A stretch of DNA of 64,000 nucleotides from NCBI GenBank assembly GCA_965153355.1, contig OZ231126.1, positions 26,350,001 through 26,414,000 of the forward strand, read 5' to 3'. The stretch is from Flaccisagitta enflata. Its lineage: Eukaryota > Chaetognatha > Sagittoidea > Aphragmophora. Within the stretch, counting starts at the first letter, position 1. Each line of letters starts with the position of its first letter. The notes beneath the pieces are model-generated. The model was given only the letters and a program-made list of their open reading frames with translations, ran no database searches and was not told the DNA's origin. Shown here piece after piece: positions 1-26,227 of the stretch. The position numbers and the translations under genes are program-made.

Positions 1-190
1 AGAGAAAAAAAAAGAAAGAGAGAGAAAAAGAAAAATAGAAAGAAAGGGCAATGTTTTTTTCATTGTTTTAATTCAAATATATATTGACTAATATTTTTTT
101 TAAAGATACATAAAAATTAAGCAAATAATTTTATCAGTTCATAAAATTTGTTGGGACACAAACTGGGGGTGGCTACCCCTAAAACTTTAG
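1..190 (+). other. Intron or flank upstream of the first exon
   Basis: A purine-rich (GA/GAAA) start is followed by AT-rich DNA. A usable 3' splice site (CTTTAG) ends at 190. The frame of the downstream protein is closed by a TAA at 180-182, so translation cannot continue upstream of about 183 without splicing. An alternative acceptor ending at 139 would run into that stop. Confidence 0.4.
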
Positions 191-1244
191 CTCCCATACG
201 CCCCTGATCACCATCAGATTCAAGTGTAGAACAATGACATTGTCAATGTACTTATCCTCTTCCTCCGCCTCCCCTCTTCTCCTTCCCACCCTCTCAACCA
301 ACTCCCGTCAACAGCATCAGCGATCGATGAGCGTCAGCTCCAGTTACGCCCCTTTGCCTCAAACGATCTCATCCCCATCATCTCTCGGACTACAGCAACA
401 ACAACAACAACAGCACCCTCACTTGGACTCTTGTTCTCCTCCTCCTCTTCTCGTTTCCATTCCTCCAATGATATCGTCTTCAGCGGCCGAAAGCATTTAT
501 TCCGGTTGTCACCAACTTCCACCACATCCTCAACAGCAGCAACATCAGCATCATCAGCAACAACATCATCCCGATATGCATCAACAGCAACAACATCACC
601 ACCAAATGCAACAACAGCATTTGCAACAACAACATCAGCAACACATGCTGCAGCAACATCAGCAACAACAACAACAACAGCAGCACCAGCAGAGAAACCA
701 GCACTCTCCGATGTTCGATAAATTGAGTTGCTTCGACGTCTTTCCATCCCCGAATCCCCATGGCAACCCCCATCACCATCAGCAACAACAACAACAACAA
801 CAACTCACCCCCGGACTAACCTCCCCTTCTCCACCCACGATCGGCGTTAGTTACGCCCACATGAACTTAGGAAGCGGTGGTCCTGGAGTGAACAACCCTC
901 ATCACGGAGGATCGAACCCTCATCTTCATCACCCTCATCACGGTAGCAACACAGGCGCGAGTCTCAACCCGATGTCGCCGATGGGACCTTCCTCTAGAAA
1001 CGCCGCGCATCCCGCGCCTCCTCCCGCGCCACCCGGGCACGGAATCGCCTCTTCTTCCTCTTCCTCCTCCCCTTCGATGTCGCCGTCGCTCTCCTCTTCC
1101 TCCTCCGCCAACAACCAGCCGCATATGACGGCCACTTTCGCGTCTCCAGGTGGCGGCGGCGGCGGCGGCAGTGGAGGTGGAAGTGGCGGTGGATATCCGA
1201 GTGGAGGCGGATTGTCTACACCACCAAAACTCACTCACTTGTGA
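191..1244 (+). CDS. C-terminal exon of a Gln/His/Ser/Gly-rich protein (partial)
   Basis: An open frame runs from the acceptor at 189-190 to a TGA at 1242-1244. The first Met in it is at 234, but the frame is open upstream, so this is more likely a terminal exon than a complete gene. The protein part is almost wholly low complexity: Ser/Pro-rich, then long Gln and His-Gln runs (about residues 55-190 from Met 234), a His/Asn/Gly part, a Ser-rich block and a Gly/Ser run just before the C-terminus, which ends TPPKLTHL. Glutamines use both CAA and CAG, which is unlike a fresh triplet expansion and supports real coding use. Such tails are common in animal transcription factors and co-regulators, but no DNA-binding domain lies in the window, so I name no family. 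The 5' exons are outside the window. Confidence 0.6.
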
Positions 1245-1903
1245 TGATCGACGAACAATTACAGACGGAATTCGACAACGATGTTAAATGCAATAAAGAA
1301 GACGCGATCGCGTTATTTCGGGCTACAACGTCGCGTATCGTCATTGATACATCGTAAGACAGAGTCGTGATATGACGCAAAGGAAGTGACCGCAAAAACG
1401 TGGAAAATGCGACGCACACGAAATGTTGCTTTGCGTATGTTTTCGACGAAAAAGCGCGATTCGTACGCGGTAAAAGTCTACGATCTGCCAAATAAAAAGC
1501 GCGTCAGTTGTCTGTCCGTTTATCTGCCTAAATCGCCACCGCTACATGCTACATATTTGTTCTTTAATATTCGATAATGTTCATTTGTCCGAAGAAAAGA
1601 ATCCGACGTGCCGATTGCACCCGGCAAAGGCGGAGCTTCCGCAGCGTTTTTACGCTTCTCCATGAGAGAAACAAAACAAACAAAAGAAATTCGAATCTAG
1701 TTAATTTTACCATCCCTTTTCTTTTCTTTTCCCCCATCTCTTTTTTTCCATTGGGGTGGGCGAAAGCCAAAAAAAAAAAGAAAAAAGAAACGAATCGATC
1801 TGAGAATCTAACGCAGTCCAAAAAGACGCGAAAAGAATCGCCTCAAAGAGTCGCCGACAGTAATGAAAGGATCAAGAGAGAATTTAGACGCTGAGCCAGT
1901 CAG
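1245..1903 (+). other. 3' UTR candidate with poly(A) signals
   Basis: AATAAA hexamers lie at 1292-1297 and 1491-1496, about 50 and 250 bases after the stop of the first gene. The rest of the stretch has no convincing frame; its open frames are short and carry A/T runs. Confidence 0.45.
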
Positions 1904-2184
1904 TGAGAGAGAGAGAGAGAGAGACTGACAGAGACCGAGAAGGGCAAACAGACAGAAACAAATGAAAATGAAAAAAATTACAGGTAGACAAACTGACAGA
2001 CAGATGGATTACAATTCAGAAAGTAGGGGGAACGAGCAACAGTGGCTATCTTCTGCACTAGATTTTAGCTCTTTTCGGGGGTTTTGGAGTAGTTGGGAAT
2101 CAATTGCTAATCCACGGGGGTCACAATGATACTCACCAAGCTCTCTAGAGGGACAAGGGGGAGGAGCAATGCTGTTATTGGGAA

Positions 2185-2281
<97 letters not shown>

Positions 2282-3240
2282 TTGGATCCGGTGAGAGACA
2301 AGTGAATCCCCGAAACAAAAGAGGGTTTTAGGAATGAAGAGGGAAAATAGGAAGATGAGGAGGAAGGAGAGGGGGAAGAGAAGGAGATGAGGGGAAGGGG
2401 GGGGACATGGAATCCCCACGGATTCCTCCTTTCGGGTTTTACTGGGTGGAGCCCTGCATCGGGGAAATTGGGAATTTCTAAAGAGTGGGAGGAAGAGGAG
2501 GAGCAGGAGAAAGCGAAAGCAGGAGTTTGAGGAGGATGAAGAAGAGGAGAGGGAGGAGTCGCCGAAGGAGGAGCATCTAGCAAGCAAGGACAGAGGAAGA
2601 ATTGGAGGAAGGGCGGAGAACCAGATGAAGAACAATCGAAGAAAATAGACAACTAGATGGAAATGAAAGAGAAGAAAAGAAAAGAAGAGGAGAAGGGAAT
2701 TTTGAATTTTGAAGGGAAGGAAAGGTGGAGGGAAGGGGAGAGTTAGATGGAAGGCAAGTTGTATATACCGTCCATACGAATATCAAAGACGAAACTTTTC
2801 TTTTGCTTAACAATTTGAACTTAAAAAAACAGAACAACAGAACTACAAAGTATTCCGATAAAAAGAATCTTAAGCGACATGGGGCAAGGGGGGGGGCAGG
2901 GAGGAAAAGTCAGAGGCGAAGAAGGACTGGAGATGAGAGTCGGTGCTACGTGGAGGTCGAGCGGAGGCCAAAATTGGAAGAAGAAAAGAAAAGAAAAATC
3001 AGAGAGAAAGGCAAAGACAGGCTGACAGACGAACAAATGCTCGGTAGACAGATACGCTCAAGAGAGTATGAAAGACGAACAAATACTCGTCAGACAAGCC
3101 GACAACAAAAAGAAATCGGAGACAAGCGTCAAAGAATTCAGCGACTCTTATTCCGTTGTCAAGACACCATAGTGAATGAAATAAAAACACACACAGTGCA
3201 CACTGCACATTGCACAATACCCCAAGATACTGCACGTTGA
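1904..3240. repeat. Purine-rich tract with (GA)n
   Basis: A (GA)n run at 1904-1924 and a nearly pure (GA)n of about 88 bases at 2191-2278 sit in strongly purine-rich plus-strand DNA reaching about 3240. The long open frames on both strands here are translated repeats (Ser-Leu or Arg/Lys-rich) and are not called as genes. Confidence 0.8.
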
Positions 3241-3660
3241 AAGCACGTTGAATCATGTGCGTGCACGTTGATCATGATTTTGCACACGATCGATACGCGT
3301 AGGGGTGCATGACACGTGTTTGAATGACATCCCGCGTGCAGGCATTGGGTGTGGCGCCTGTCATGTATCACATTCTGTGGAGCAGCAAAACAGTGGGATG
3401 ATGAACGGGCAACGGGAATACAAAGCAGAGGGCGTAAAAGGGATTTGAAGAAATAGCTCATCTGAGGTACACCTCGCAGAACGAAAGAAGGGGGCGCGCG
3501 CGTGACACCTGACAAGGCAAAGGGACGGCAGAGGGAAATGACACGAGGATGTCACGTGACAATTTTGCGCACGTGACAGTCGTGCACGTGTCACGATCAG
3601 GACCGTCAGGAAAGACGCACGCGTAACATCGGCACCCGAGTCACGTGCAAACGCCCAAAG
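3241..3660. promoter_or_regulatory. Cluster of CACGTG palindromes
   Basis: Five CACGTG hexamers occur at 3313-3318, 3553-3558, 3570-3575, 3585-3590 and 3642-3647; four fall within 95 bases. The surrounding DNA is CpG-rich compared with its flanks. CACGTG is the canonical E-box bound by bHLH factors of the MYC/USF/MITF/CLOCK type. No gene start was identified next to it, so a regulatory role is a suggestion only. Confidence 0.35.
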
Positions 3661-4269
<609 letters not shown>

Positions 4270-4834
4270 ACTAGTCATCCAAGGATCGCACATGGTCAGC
4301 GGTACCCGATGCCCTGCTTGGAGTGATCAAGTGAAGTAGTGGACTGAGAGCAGGGCAGCGGCCCCAAAGGACCGATGTCCTGTAGGACACAGGGGGTAAT
4401 TTCCAAACGTCCTGAGGGGGAATATATAAGGCCTAAGAGGGATTTGAGGTTTAGGGGGAAGATTTTGGGCCTGAAGATTAGATATGAGATCCGGGGGTAG
4501 GCTTGAGGCATTAGGGGCAGATTGGAGGCCTGGAGGGCTGATTCGAGGCCTGGAATAATGATTTTAGGGCTGGAGAGCAGATTTGAGGCCTGGAGAGCTG
4601 ATTTGAGAGCTGATTTGAGGCCTGGAGAGCTGATTTGAGGTCTGGAGGGCTGATTTGAGGCCTGGAGGGCTGATTTGAGGGCTTAGAGGGCCTAAATCAG
4701 GCCTGAGAGTGACGATTTTAGGCCTCGATGGCCAACGGGGGGGGGGGGACGGACGGAAGGACGGACGGACGGACGGACGTTTGGAAATTACCCCCTGTGT
4801 CCTACAGGACATCGGCCCTTTGGGGCCGCTGCCC
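4270..4834 (+). mobile_element. Fold-back element, copy 1 (60 bp inverted arms)
   Basis: A leader beginning ACTAGTCATCCAAGG (4270) is followed by a left arm starting GGGCAGCGGCCCC at 4353. The right arm, the reverse complement, ends at 4834 with GGGGCCGCTGCCC. The two 60-base arms match at 59 positions. Between them are tandem units resembling CTGATTTGAGGCCTGGAGGG (about 4500-4700) and an ACGG microsatellite (4750-4780). No coding capacity, so it is a non-autonomous fold-back element. Related copies are at 5011, 31078, 34453 (reversed) and 63507, with a relic at 43362. Confidence 0.75.
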
Positions 4835-5010
4835 AAAAAAGCACAGATGGCGTTAGTGAGTGAAAGGAGAGGAAAGACAAAAATGCTAAATTCCCGAACA
4901 AAAGAGCATCAGTGGTGGGTGAAGCCGAGGTGCCGCGAGAACGAAGGAAAAAACCGAAAGAAGACCGGATAAAAATGGGGAATTGAAAAGGTTGAAGAAA
5001 CGAAAATGAA

Positions 5011-5567
5011 ACTAGTCATCCAAGGATCGCACATGGTCAGCGGTACCCGATGCCCTGCTGGGAGTGATCCAGTGAAGAAGTGGAGTGAGAGCAGGGCAGC
5101 GGCCCCAAAGGGCCGATGTCCTGTAGAACACAGGGGGGAATTTCCATACGTCCTGAGGGGGTATATTTCAGGCAATAGATGACTGATTCAGGCAAAAGAA
5201 GGCATATTTGAAGGCTGGAGGGCAGAATTAAGGCTTGGAGAGTGGATTTGAGATTTGGAGGGCAAATTTGAGCCATAGAGGGCAGATTTGATGCTTGGAG
5301 GCCTAATTGAAGGTCTTGAGGGCAGATCTGAGGTCTGTAGGTCAGATTTGAGTCAGATTTGAGGCGGGGGGGGGGGCTGATTTGAAGCCTGAAAGGCTGA
5401 TTTGAGGCCTGGAGGGCTAAATTTAGGGCTGGGAGGGTAAATTTGAGGCCTTGATGGCCAATGGGGGGGGACGGACGGAAGGACGGACGGAAGGACGGAC
5501 GGACGGACGGACGTATGGAAATTCCCCCCTGTGTTCTACAGGACATCGGCCCTTTGGGGCCGCTGCC
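5011..5567 (+). mobile_element. Fold-back element, copy 2 (perfect 59 bp arms)
   Basis: Same family and orientation as the copy at 4270-4834, separated from it by about 176 bases. The left arm starts at 5094 and the right arm ends at 5567; they are perfect reverse complements over 59 bases. The core has degenerate TTTGAGGC/TGGAGGGC units and an ACGG run (5470-5513). Variants private to this copy (for example TTCTACA in place of TCCTACA) occur in both arms. Confidence 0.75.
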
Positions 5568-6174
<607 letters not shown>

Positions 6175-6332
6175 AGGAACCGCATCTTCTTCTTTATTTA
6201 GCTTCTTTTTTTTTCTTCTGTGCGCGCTAAAAGGTCAGACAATCGGAGAAGCTTTTGTTGGCCTATTTTCGCCATGGACTCCGCTGAAGGGCCGCCATTC
6301 ACATGGTGATGGGATCGATCGGCGAAGACAGC

Positions 6333-6352
6333 GGAAGAAGAAGGAGAAGAAA

Positions 6353-6386
<34 letters not shown>

Positions 6387-6532
6387 AGAAGAAAAAAAAA
6401 AAGAAAAAAAGAAAAAAAGAAAAAAAGAAAAAAAGAAAAAAGAAAAAGAAAAAGAAAAGGATGGAGAAGAAGAAGCAGTAGAAGAGGAAGAAGAAGTAGA
6501 CGAAGAAGAGAGAGAAAGATAAAAAGAAGAAA
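6333..6532. repeat. GAA/AAAAG-rich purine tract
   Basis: Degenerate (GAA)n passing into (GAAAAA)n. It abuts the left TA of the next element. Confidence 0.9.
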
Positions 6533-7316
6533 TACAGTATGATTGTTTTCGTTTGTAACATTTCATGACGACATAACTTCAAAAGTTGTAGAGATAACCA
6601 TATTCTGAAAAAAAAAGTGAAAGATATTTAAACTACATTTAATGATAATCAAATCCCAAGACTTTTCAATAAAAATCTGTTCCAGATTTCTTACTATTAG
6701 TTGTAAGGCATATTTGGCTAAAATGAACAGTTTTTTATGTTTTGAGATAAACTGTTTTTCTTTGGATTGCTCTTATTTCTAAACGATTTGACCTACAAAT
6801 ACTAGGTTGGTCTCAAATTAAAGATAATTTGAAGTAGTTTTAGAAAATAAAAAGAAAGAAACCTTTTTGGAAACACGTATCATAAAAAACATGAAAGAAA
6901 TGAGATCATTTTTAAAGATTTAACAAAAGTACCTGCCTATAGTTTATGAATTATATTCAAAACATCAAATCAGTGCTTACTTTTTAGAAAACCTTAAAAC
7001 TAGATCAAATTATCTTTCATTTGAGACCAATCTGGCATCTGTAGCTCAAACCGTTTAGAAATGAAAACAATTCAAAGGTAAACAGTCCATCTGTTAGATT
7101 TTCTCAAATTGTTCAATTTGACAACTTGTGAAGTTGGTCCTGTAGTTCATTTTTTCTTGAGAGAATCAGATTTTTCTAAGTAGATCCTTTGATTGATATG
7201 TTATAAAATGTAATTTCATAATCTTTTAGGAACTTTTTTCAGAATTCAATTATTTTAATAACTTTAAGAACTATGTCGTCATGAAATGTTACAATTGAAA
7301 ACAATCATACTGTAGA
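6533..7316. mobile_element. Fold-back MITE, Tc1/mariner type, 0.78 kb
   Basis: The left end TACAGTATGATTGTTTTC (6533) mirrors the right end GAAAACAATCATACTGTA (to 7316). The two halves can be paired almost along their whole length with an estimated 20-25% divergence by eye (for example AAAGATAATTTGA in both arms), so the whole element is one diverged hairpin centred near 6925. TA at each end and CAGT termini fit Tc1/mariner target choice. No coding capacity. Confidence 0.7.
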
Positions 7317-7356
7317 AAAAGAAAAAGAGAAAAAAAAAGGGAAAATGATTGAAAAA

Positions 7357-7440
<84 letters not shown>

Positions 7441-7782
7441 AATAACGATAGAGAGAAGTAACTGTAGAAAGAAAGAATGGTGGAAAGGAATAAAGATACG
7501 AAGAAGGGAGAGAATAAAAGGCTACTGAAAAAGAGGCGGAGAGAAAAAGCAAAAAGATATATCAAAGAAACAGAAAGAAAAATTGGGCGAAAAAAGAAAA
7601 TTTGAATACGAATCACATTTTTTGGTTTTAGGCTTGTGAAGCGACTTAGAAGATAGACGAGAGAGAGAGAGAGAGAGAGAGAGAAGAATCAAAATAAACG
7701 AGTGAGAGAGAGCAACGCACATACAGCCAGCCCAAGAGACATCTGCCGTGCTACTTTGGTGATACGAAAAGATGCGTAAAAA
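7317..7782. repeat. (GAAA)n and GA-rich DNA
   Basis: A (GAAA)n of about 87 bases lies at 7356-7442, followed by purine-rich DNA and a short (GA)n near 7660-7683. No gene supported. Confidence 0.85.
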
Positions 7783-7980
7783 CAAGGCCGGACATACGGC
7801 CACCAGTTGCGGACGGGTGGGCAGTGGCGGATATGTGCGTTTTCCCACTTTTCGACTCGAGCTGACGGACGGACCGACGGACCGACGGATCGACGGACCG
7901 ACGGACCGACGGATCGACGGACCGACGGACCGACGGACGGACAAAGCCTCTTATAGAGTTGCGTGTCCGCAACTAAAAAG
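7783..7980 (+). mobile_element. ACGG element (short inverted ends)
   Basis: Order of parts: ACAAGGCCGG, then CAGTTGCGGACGGGTGGGC, a variable middle ending in TTTTCGACTC, a GACC/GACGG tandem tract (7864-7940), then AAAGCCTCTTATAGAGTTGC and TGTCCGCAACTAAAAAG. AGTTGCGGAC and GTCCGCAACT are inverted repeats. The same order recurs at about eight other places in the window, which defines a non-autonomous repeat family with a built-in microsatellite. Confidence 0.7.
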
Positions 7981-11239
<3,259 letters not shown>

Positions 11240-11334
<95 letters not shown>

Positions 11335-11486
11335 CATACGTCTTTAACACCTATTCAGTCCTGCCTCACTCGGGTTTTCACACATTTTTCTCGTTTGTTT
11401 TCTTGTTTGTCTTTCTTTTTCTCGCTTTTAAAAAGAGAAGAAACGCCATTTTGCCCCATGATTCCAATCTTTTACCCTTTCCATTC

Positions 11487-11579
<93 letters not shown>
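11240..11579. repeat. Two (CT)n tracts
   Basis: CT runs at 11240-11330 and 11492-11579, separated by about 160 bases of unremarkable DNA. Confidence 0.9.
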
Positions 11580-13222
<1,643 letters not shown>

Positions 13223-13374
13223 AACAAGGCCGGATACACGGCAATCCAGTCATGGACGGTTGGGCAGGAGCAGTAAGTCAAAAACCGCTCGAAATTCAAA
13301 AATGTTACGGACGGACCGACAGACGGACCGACCGACATAGCAAAGTGTAGAGTCGCGTGTCCACGACTGAAAAT
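13223..13374 (+). mobile_element. ACGG element, divergent copy
   Basis: Starts AAACAAGGCCGGATACACGG and ends GTAGAGTCGCGTGTCCACGA followed by CTGAAAA. The ACGG core is short and degenerate (13306-13340). The tail matches the units found reiterated at 50622-51355. Confidence 0.6.
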
Positions 13375-13430
13375 GAGAGAGGAATATTGAGTGACAAAGG
13401 GGGGAGTTTTTAAGAAAAATAAGTTGAGAA

Positions 13431-14632
13431 TACTACCGAGCTCATATGTTTATCACCTCACTTATCTAACAATATCTCCGTATTAAATGATATCTTTTAA
13501 GCAAAATTGGTGAGATTCTGAAACTAGAGTGAATTTCCAATTGAATGGCGCAAACCATGAATGATTATCTTTAAGCGTTTAGAAATGACATGCAAAACAA
13601 AATTGCCTCTTCAAATAAAAATGGTGAAATAACTGCAAACACAGATGTGGAACATTGCAGTTGATGAAGGTTGGTGATACAGCACAATGCGCCACTCCAT
13701 CCAAGCAGTGGCACTTGAAATAACACCCCTGACATAATTAGGCGAACTGGGAACATATGCCCTAGAGGGTGAAATATTGGCCCAAGCTCTGCAAGATTTG
13801 ACATAGAGATAGCTAAAATGTCATATTTTAACATAGTAGAGCAACATACGGGGATTATTCACTGGTAGAAGGGTGAGAAGGTGATAGGTCAGAAATGGCA
13901 AATCAGATTGTGACGGATTTTCCCAGAAATATTTTTACAAAAAGATGGCACAACCCTACAGCTGTTTTTCGCGGCCTATACCCAAGGTTTTTGGCCTTTG
14001 ATGGCTAAAAACTCATTCTGTAGATAAAACTAAGAGAGGAGGTCAAAGAAATGGGCAGGGGCAGCCCTTGAGGCTGAAAAAATGTGCAATAAGAAACTTG
14101 GTAATAATGGAAAAAGTGGAACTGTCTTTTATCAGAGAATGGCTATAAAATAGGATTTCGACCTATTCTTTTTGGTAATTTTGGCTGAACTTGGACGGAA
14201 TTTACCTTAGTTTATATGTGCATATCCCAAAGTACCATTTAAATCACTTTGTCAGGCTGAAATACATGAAATTCAACCCCAGTTCGCCTAATTTTGTCAG
14301 GGGTGTTATGGCGTCAAACCTTTCCCTTTTGGCCTGGAAAGAGTTCGGACCTCAATCCCATCAAGTCTCTGTGGTCTCAAATGAAGCAACTTCAAAGCAA
14401 AAAGAGGTGTCTGCTGGGGGACTGAAAATGCTTGTCCTCTAGGTTTGGAGGATGATCATACCATCCTATCACAAATCTCTTTATGAAAGTATGCCAAGGC
14501 GAATGAAGGCATCGGTTGATGTCCAAAGTGGTCACATAAAGTATAGGACATGTTTGTGACATGTATTTGTATTGTTTATAAAATGAATTTACTGTACCTC
14601 AAAAAGGTGATAAACTTTTGAGCTAGATAGTA
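13431..14632 (+). pseudogene. Decayed Tc1-like transposon with transposase relic
   Basis: Two transposase signatures are visible on the plus strand. A DNAP-type motif reads QHNAPLH near 13690-13710, with His where Tc1 enzymes have the catalytic Asp. A motif reading FWPGKSSDLNPIKSLW near 14322-14370 matches the WPxxSPDLNPIExLW signature of Tc1/mariner transposases. Further on, ESMPRRMKA and GHIKY (14485-14540) fit the usual transposase C-terminus. A stop, a one-base frame change at a T run near 14330, and a 588 bp MITE inserted between the two signatures show it is dead. The outer ends, TACTACCGAGCTC at 13431 and the reverse complement of TACTATCTAGCTC ending at 14632, look like matching terminal repeats. 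The N-terminal DNA-binding part appears deleted. Confidence 0.65.
13721..14308. mobile_element. MITE nested in the Tc1 relic
   Basis: Inverted ends ACACCCCTGACATAATTAGG (from 13723) and CCTAATTTTGTCAGGGGTGT (to 14306) are flanked by TA on both sides. Taking it out rejoins the transposase DNAP and PDLNPI regions at the spacing expected of the family. Non-coding; Tc1/mariner-type by its TA target. Confidence 0.65.
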
Positions 14633-15664
14633 TAACAAGCCATTGAAGACATTACAGAAATGACCTTTACGAATTACGTCTGTAATCTTGTTCAACATGA
14701 AAGAGTGAAGAGTTGATGCAACTATGTAAAACATCTACAATAAAGTAAACAGAATAGATAAAGAGACAAATTGACAATAAATGGTTCTACCGAAAAAAAG
14801 CGACCTGAAAAGAAAACAAAAAAAAACAGAAAGAAGCGGGCGCAAGGATGGGAAATAGACAAACAAGACAGTCAAAATCGAAACGCACAGACAAAGACAA
14901 GTGGAGAAGAAGAAGGGAAAAAAAGACACCGCGAAAAAAGAGGAAGCAAAAAGAATCCACATTGAAGCAGAAATCACAACTAAGATATCAGCGGGATTAA
15001 AGACAGGCGGGGAATTCCTGCGGTTTGCCTCAGAGGCGCAGGCAAGAACCAAAACGGGAAAGGTAAGGGGGTAAGGTAGGGAAGATGGGGTGAGGCCCTG
15101 GTAAGATGAAGCGAAACCTACGTGGTGGGTTTCGGGGGGGGGGGGGGCGGGTAGGGAAGATGGGGTGCAGCCCTGGTAAAACAAGGAAATCCAACGTGGT
15201 GGGTGGGGGTAAGAGCGTTGGAAGTAAGGAGAATGAAATGAGGCACTAGCGATGGTAAAGGGTTTGGTACAGTAATAGGAAGGAGCTTGGGCAAAAACTG
15301 AAAAGGAGAAATGTATAGACGGGATTGAAGATGAGAATGTCGGGGGTTCTGGGTCTGGTAAAGAGCAAGGGGATCTAGGATAGGGTGGGGAAAGGAAATG
15401 AAGGAAAAGGGAAAGTTTTGAAGCCGCGTAGTTCACTAGCGAGTAAAGCAGGAGATGAAAAAAGAGACACGGAAGTCAGGCAGTTTTCAGGGGAAGTGGG
15501 GTTAGAAGGATGGTTATCTCAGTATTCCACGGTGGGGATTATAAATGGAGTGCAAACAGACGAAACGAGGCCGCTCATGTTTCCCGTTTGGAGGGGGAAC
15601 TGCGGTGGAAAGATGTAATGCATGATATGGAAAAATATCGAATACATGGAAGATTTGAGAGAAT

Positions 15665-15703
<39 letters not shown>

Positions 15704-16748
15704 ACAGATAGAGTCAATGCATATCGCAAAAACCTACGATCAAACTTTGGGGGAATCAAGATTTCGGAAAGCATGCATAAATAGGGAAGATGCTTTGAGG
15801 GGAGGAGAGTTTCTTGCAGGGAAGTTAGTTGCAGCAAGATTGAGTGTCTCGAATGGCGCAATAACTGAACATCAATTCCGTGATTCGGTCCATTGGTCAG
15901 TCTTGAAGACCTTCTGTCGGTTTTAGACATGGTAGGGATTTTCCTAGTCTGCCTTGGGATACTCAATTTCGCAGATAAAAGGAAAGATAGGAGAAAAAAA
16001 GAGGAAGAAGAAGAAATGGAAAAGAATTGTTGGCGATTGACAAGAAAATAAGAAGAAGACGAAAACTCATTTCAGGAGGATTTCCGTTGAAACTTTCGGC
16101 TGCGATGTTGAGCTGATATCTGCCGGAATTCGCCGGAATTTGCCGGATTTGCCCGCAATCCGTGAGAGAGTGCAAAATCAAGCCTCTTCTCTCTTTTTTT
16201 GCTTAAACATTCAGTCGCCCCCCTTCCCACTTTATCACCTACCTCCTTCACTTCATCTTTTTCTCCATACGGTCGATACAGCGACACTTCCCCCCTCCCC
16301 CACTCTTTACATATTTTGCACCCTAGCTAAGCACCATTCCACGCATTCGGTCAAACGGCCCAAATCCCAGCCCACCATGTGCTCTGTGCTCTTATTTTTG
16401 AGCCATCAAGTCTTTATTGTGGTTTGGTATGGTAAGTTGGTGAAAAACCATACCCTCGTCCTTGTACTTTTTACCCTCCCCTTGAAGAATTTTATCCAAT
16501 TTTACCCAATTCTTTTCAATGGCCTCATGCCGCCTCTTGATTCCACCCAATTCCTTGACATTCTTTTCCCAAAGCCCCCTATTCGAGTCAACTATCATCT
16601 CACAGGCCTATCTCATCCCCGGGTACGATCGCTTCTTTCATTTGAGGAGAAATTTTATTTTCCAACAAATCAAAAAAATTACAAGCTGATGCATTGGAGT
16701 CGAAGGGGGGTAGCAGGGGGAGGTATTGTCCCCTGCCATATGTGTGTA

Positions 16749-16805
<57 letters not shown>

Positions 16806-17541
16806 AGAAAAGCATGCCAATCTCTGATAAATCCTCGGCCTTTCTTTTCTGTCGCGATTTCTTTGGAAACCTCCATACATATCACAAAGCAAAATAATGG
16901 CTTCAGATCGACTCGTTTTCCCTTCCCTCTTTTGACTGAACTAGTCAATGACGACTTACTTTGGTAAATTTTTCTTGTGTTATACCATTCATCTTTATTC
17001 GAAAAGCTTTGATGAATTATGTGTGCTATAGGCTGTTTTAAAACAGCTAAGATCTCAACCAAGCATCTTTATGTATGCAACTACATTTTATACCGTAAAC
17101 CATTTCCACGGTTGATGATTTCTCTAAGCAACAATAGAAAACAACACCAAAATCGTCAATTTTTTTCTCGTTTTAATACAATTTGTTCTCATGTCATATG
17201 AAAACAATTCACGTTCGCATTGTTATAACGCTATGAGCAACATGACAATTTAAAATATGGAGTACACAGGGTCTCTCTTTCTCTCTATTCTTTACCACTT
17301 ATCTTCTTCAACTCTTCATTTCGCTATCATCTGATACAAATTTGGAAAAAAAAACATTGCATACTTCATGATGATGATTGAATAAATTGATTTTGTTGAA
17401 AGTTAGTATTTCTAACGCAATTACGTATTGAATATATAACGTACTATTTCACTAATGTTTTCTTCCCCCTCTTTCGTAAATTCAAAACGAGGTTTATTAA
17501 ACGAAATTGATCATTGTTTCGCTGCATTTTGGTAACGATTC
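14633..17541. other. Gene-free stretch with local repeats
   Basis: Purine-rich DNA has an imperfect direct repeat around GGTAGGGAAGATGGGGTG (15074-15137 and 15151-15208), separated by a poly-G run. Short (GA)n runs lie at 15670-15696 and 16756-16788. A triple GCCGGAATT/GCCGGATTT motif lies near 16121-16150. Open frames of over 200 residues here follow purine/pyrimidine bias and show no domain, so none is called. Confidence 0.5.

Positions 17542-26227
<8,686 letters not shown>

Noticed and set aside
7522-7944. Proteins with SVRPSVRP or SIRRSVGP repeats (also at 5037-5582 and 27320-27730)
   Set aside because: Translated ACGG/GACGG tracts inside repeat elements.
14735-15436. 233-residue open frame on the minus strand
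   Set aside because: Purine/pyrimidine-biased DNA with internal direct repeats and no domain or start context.
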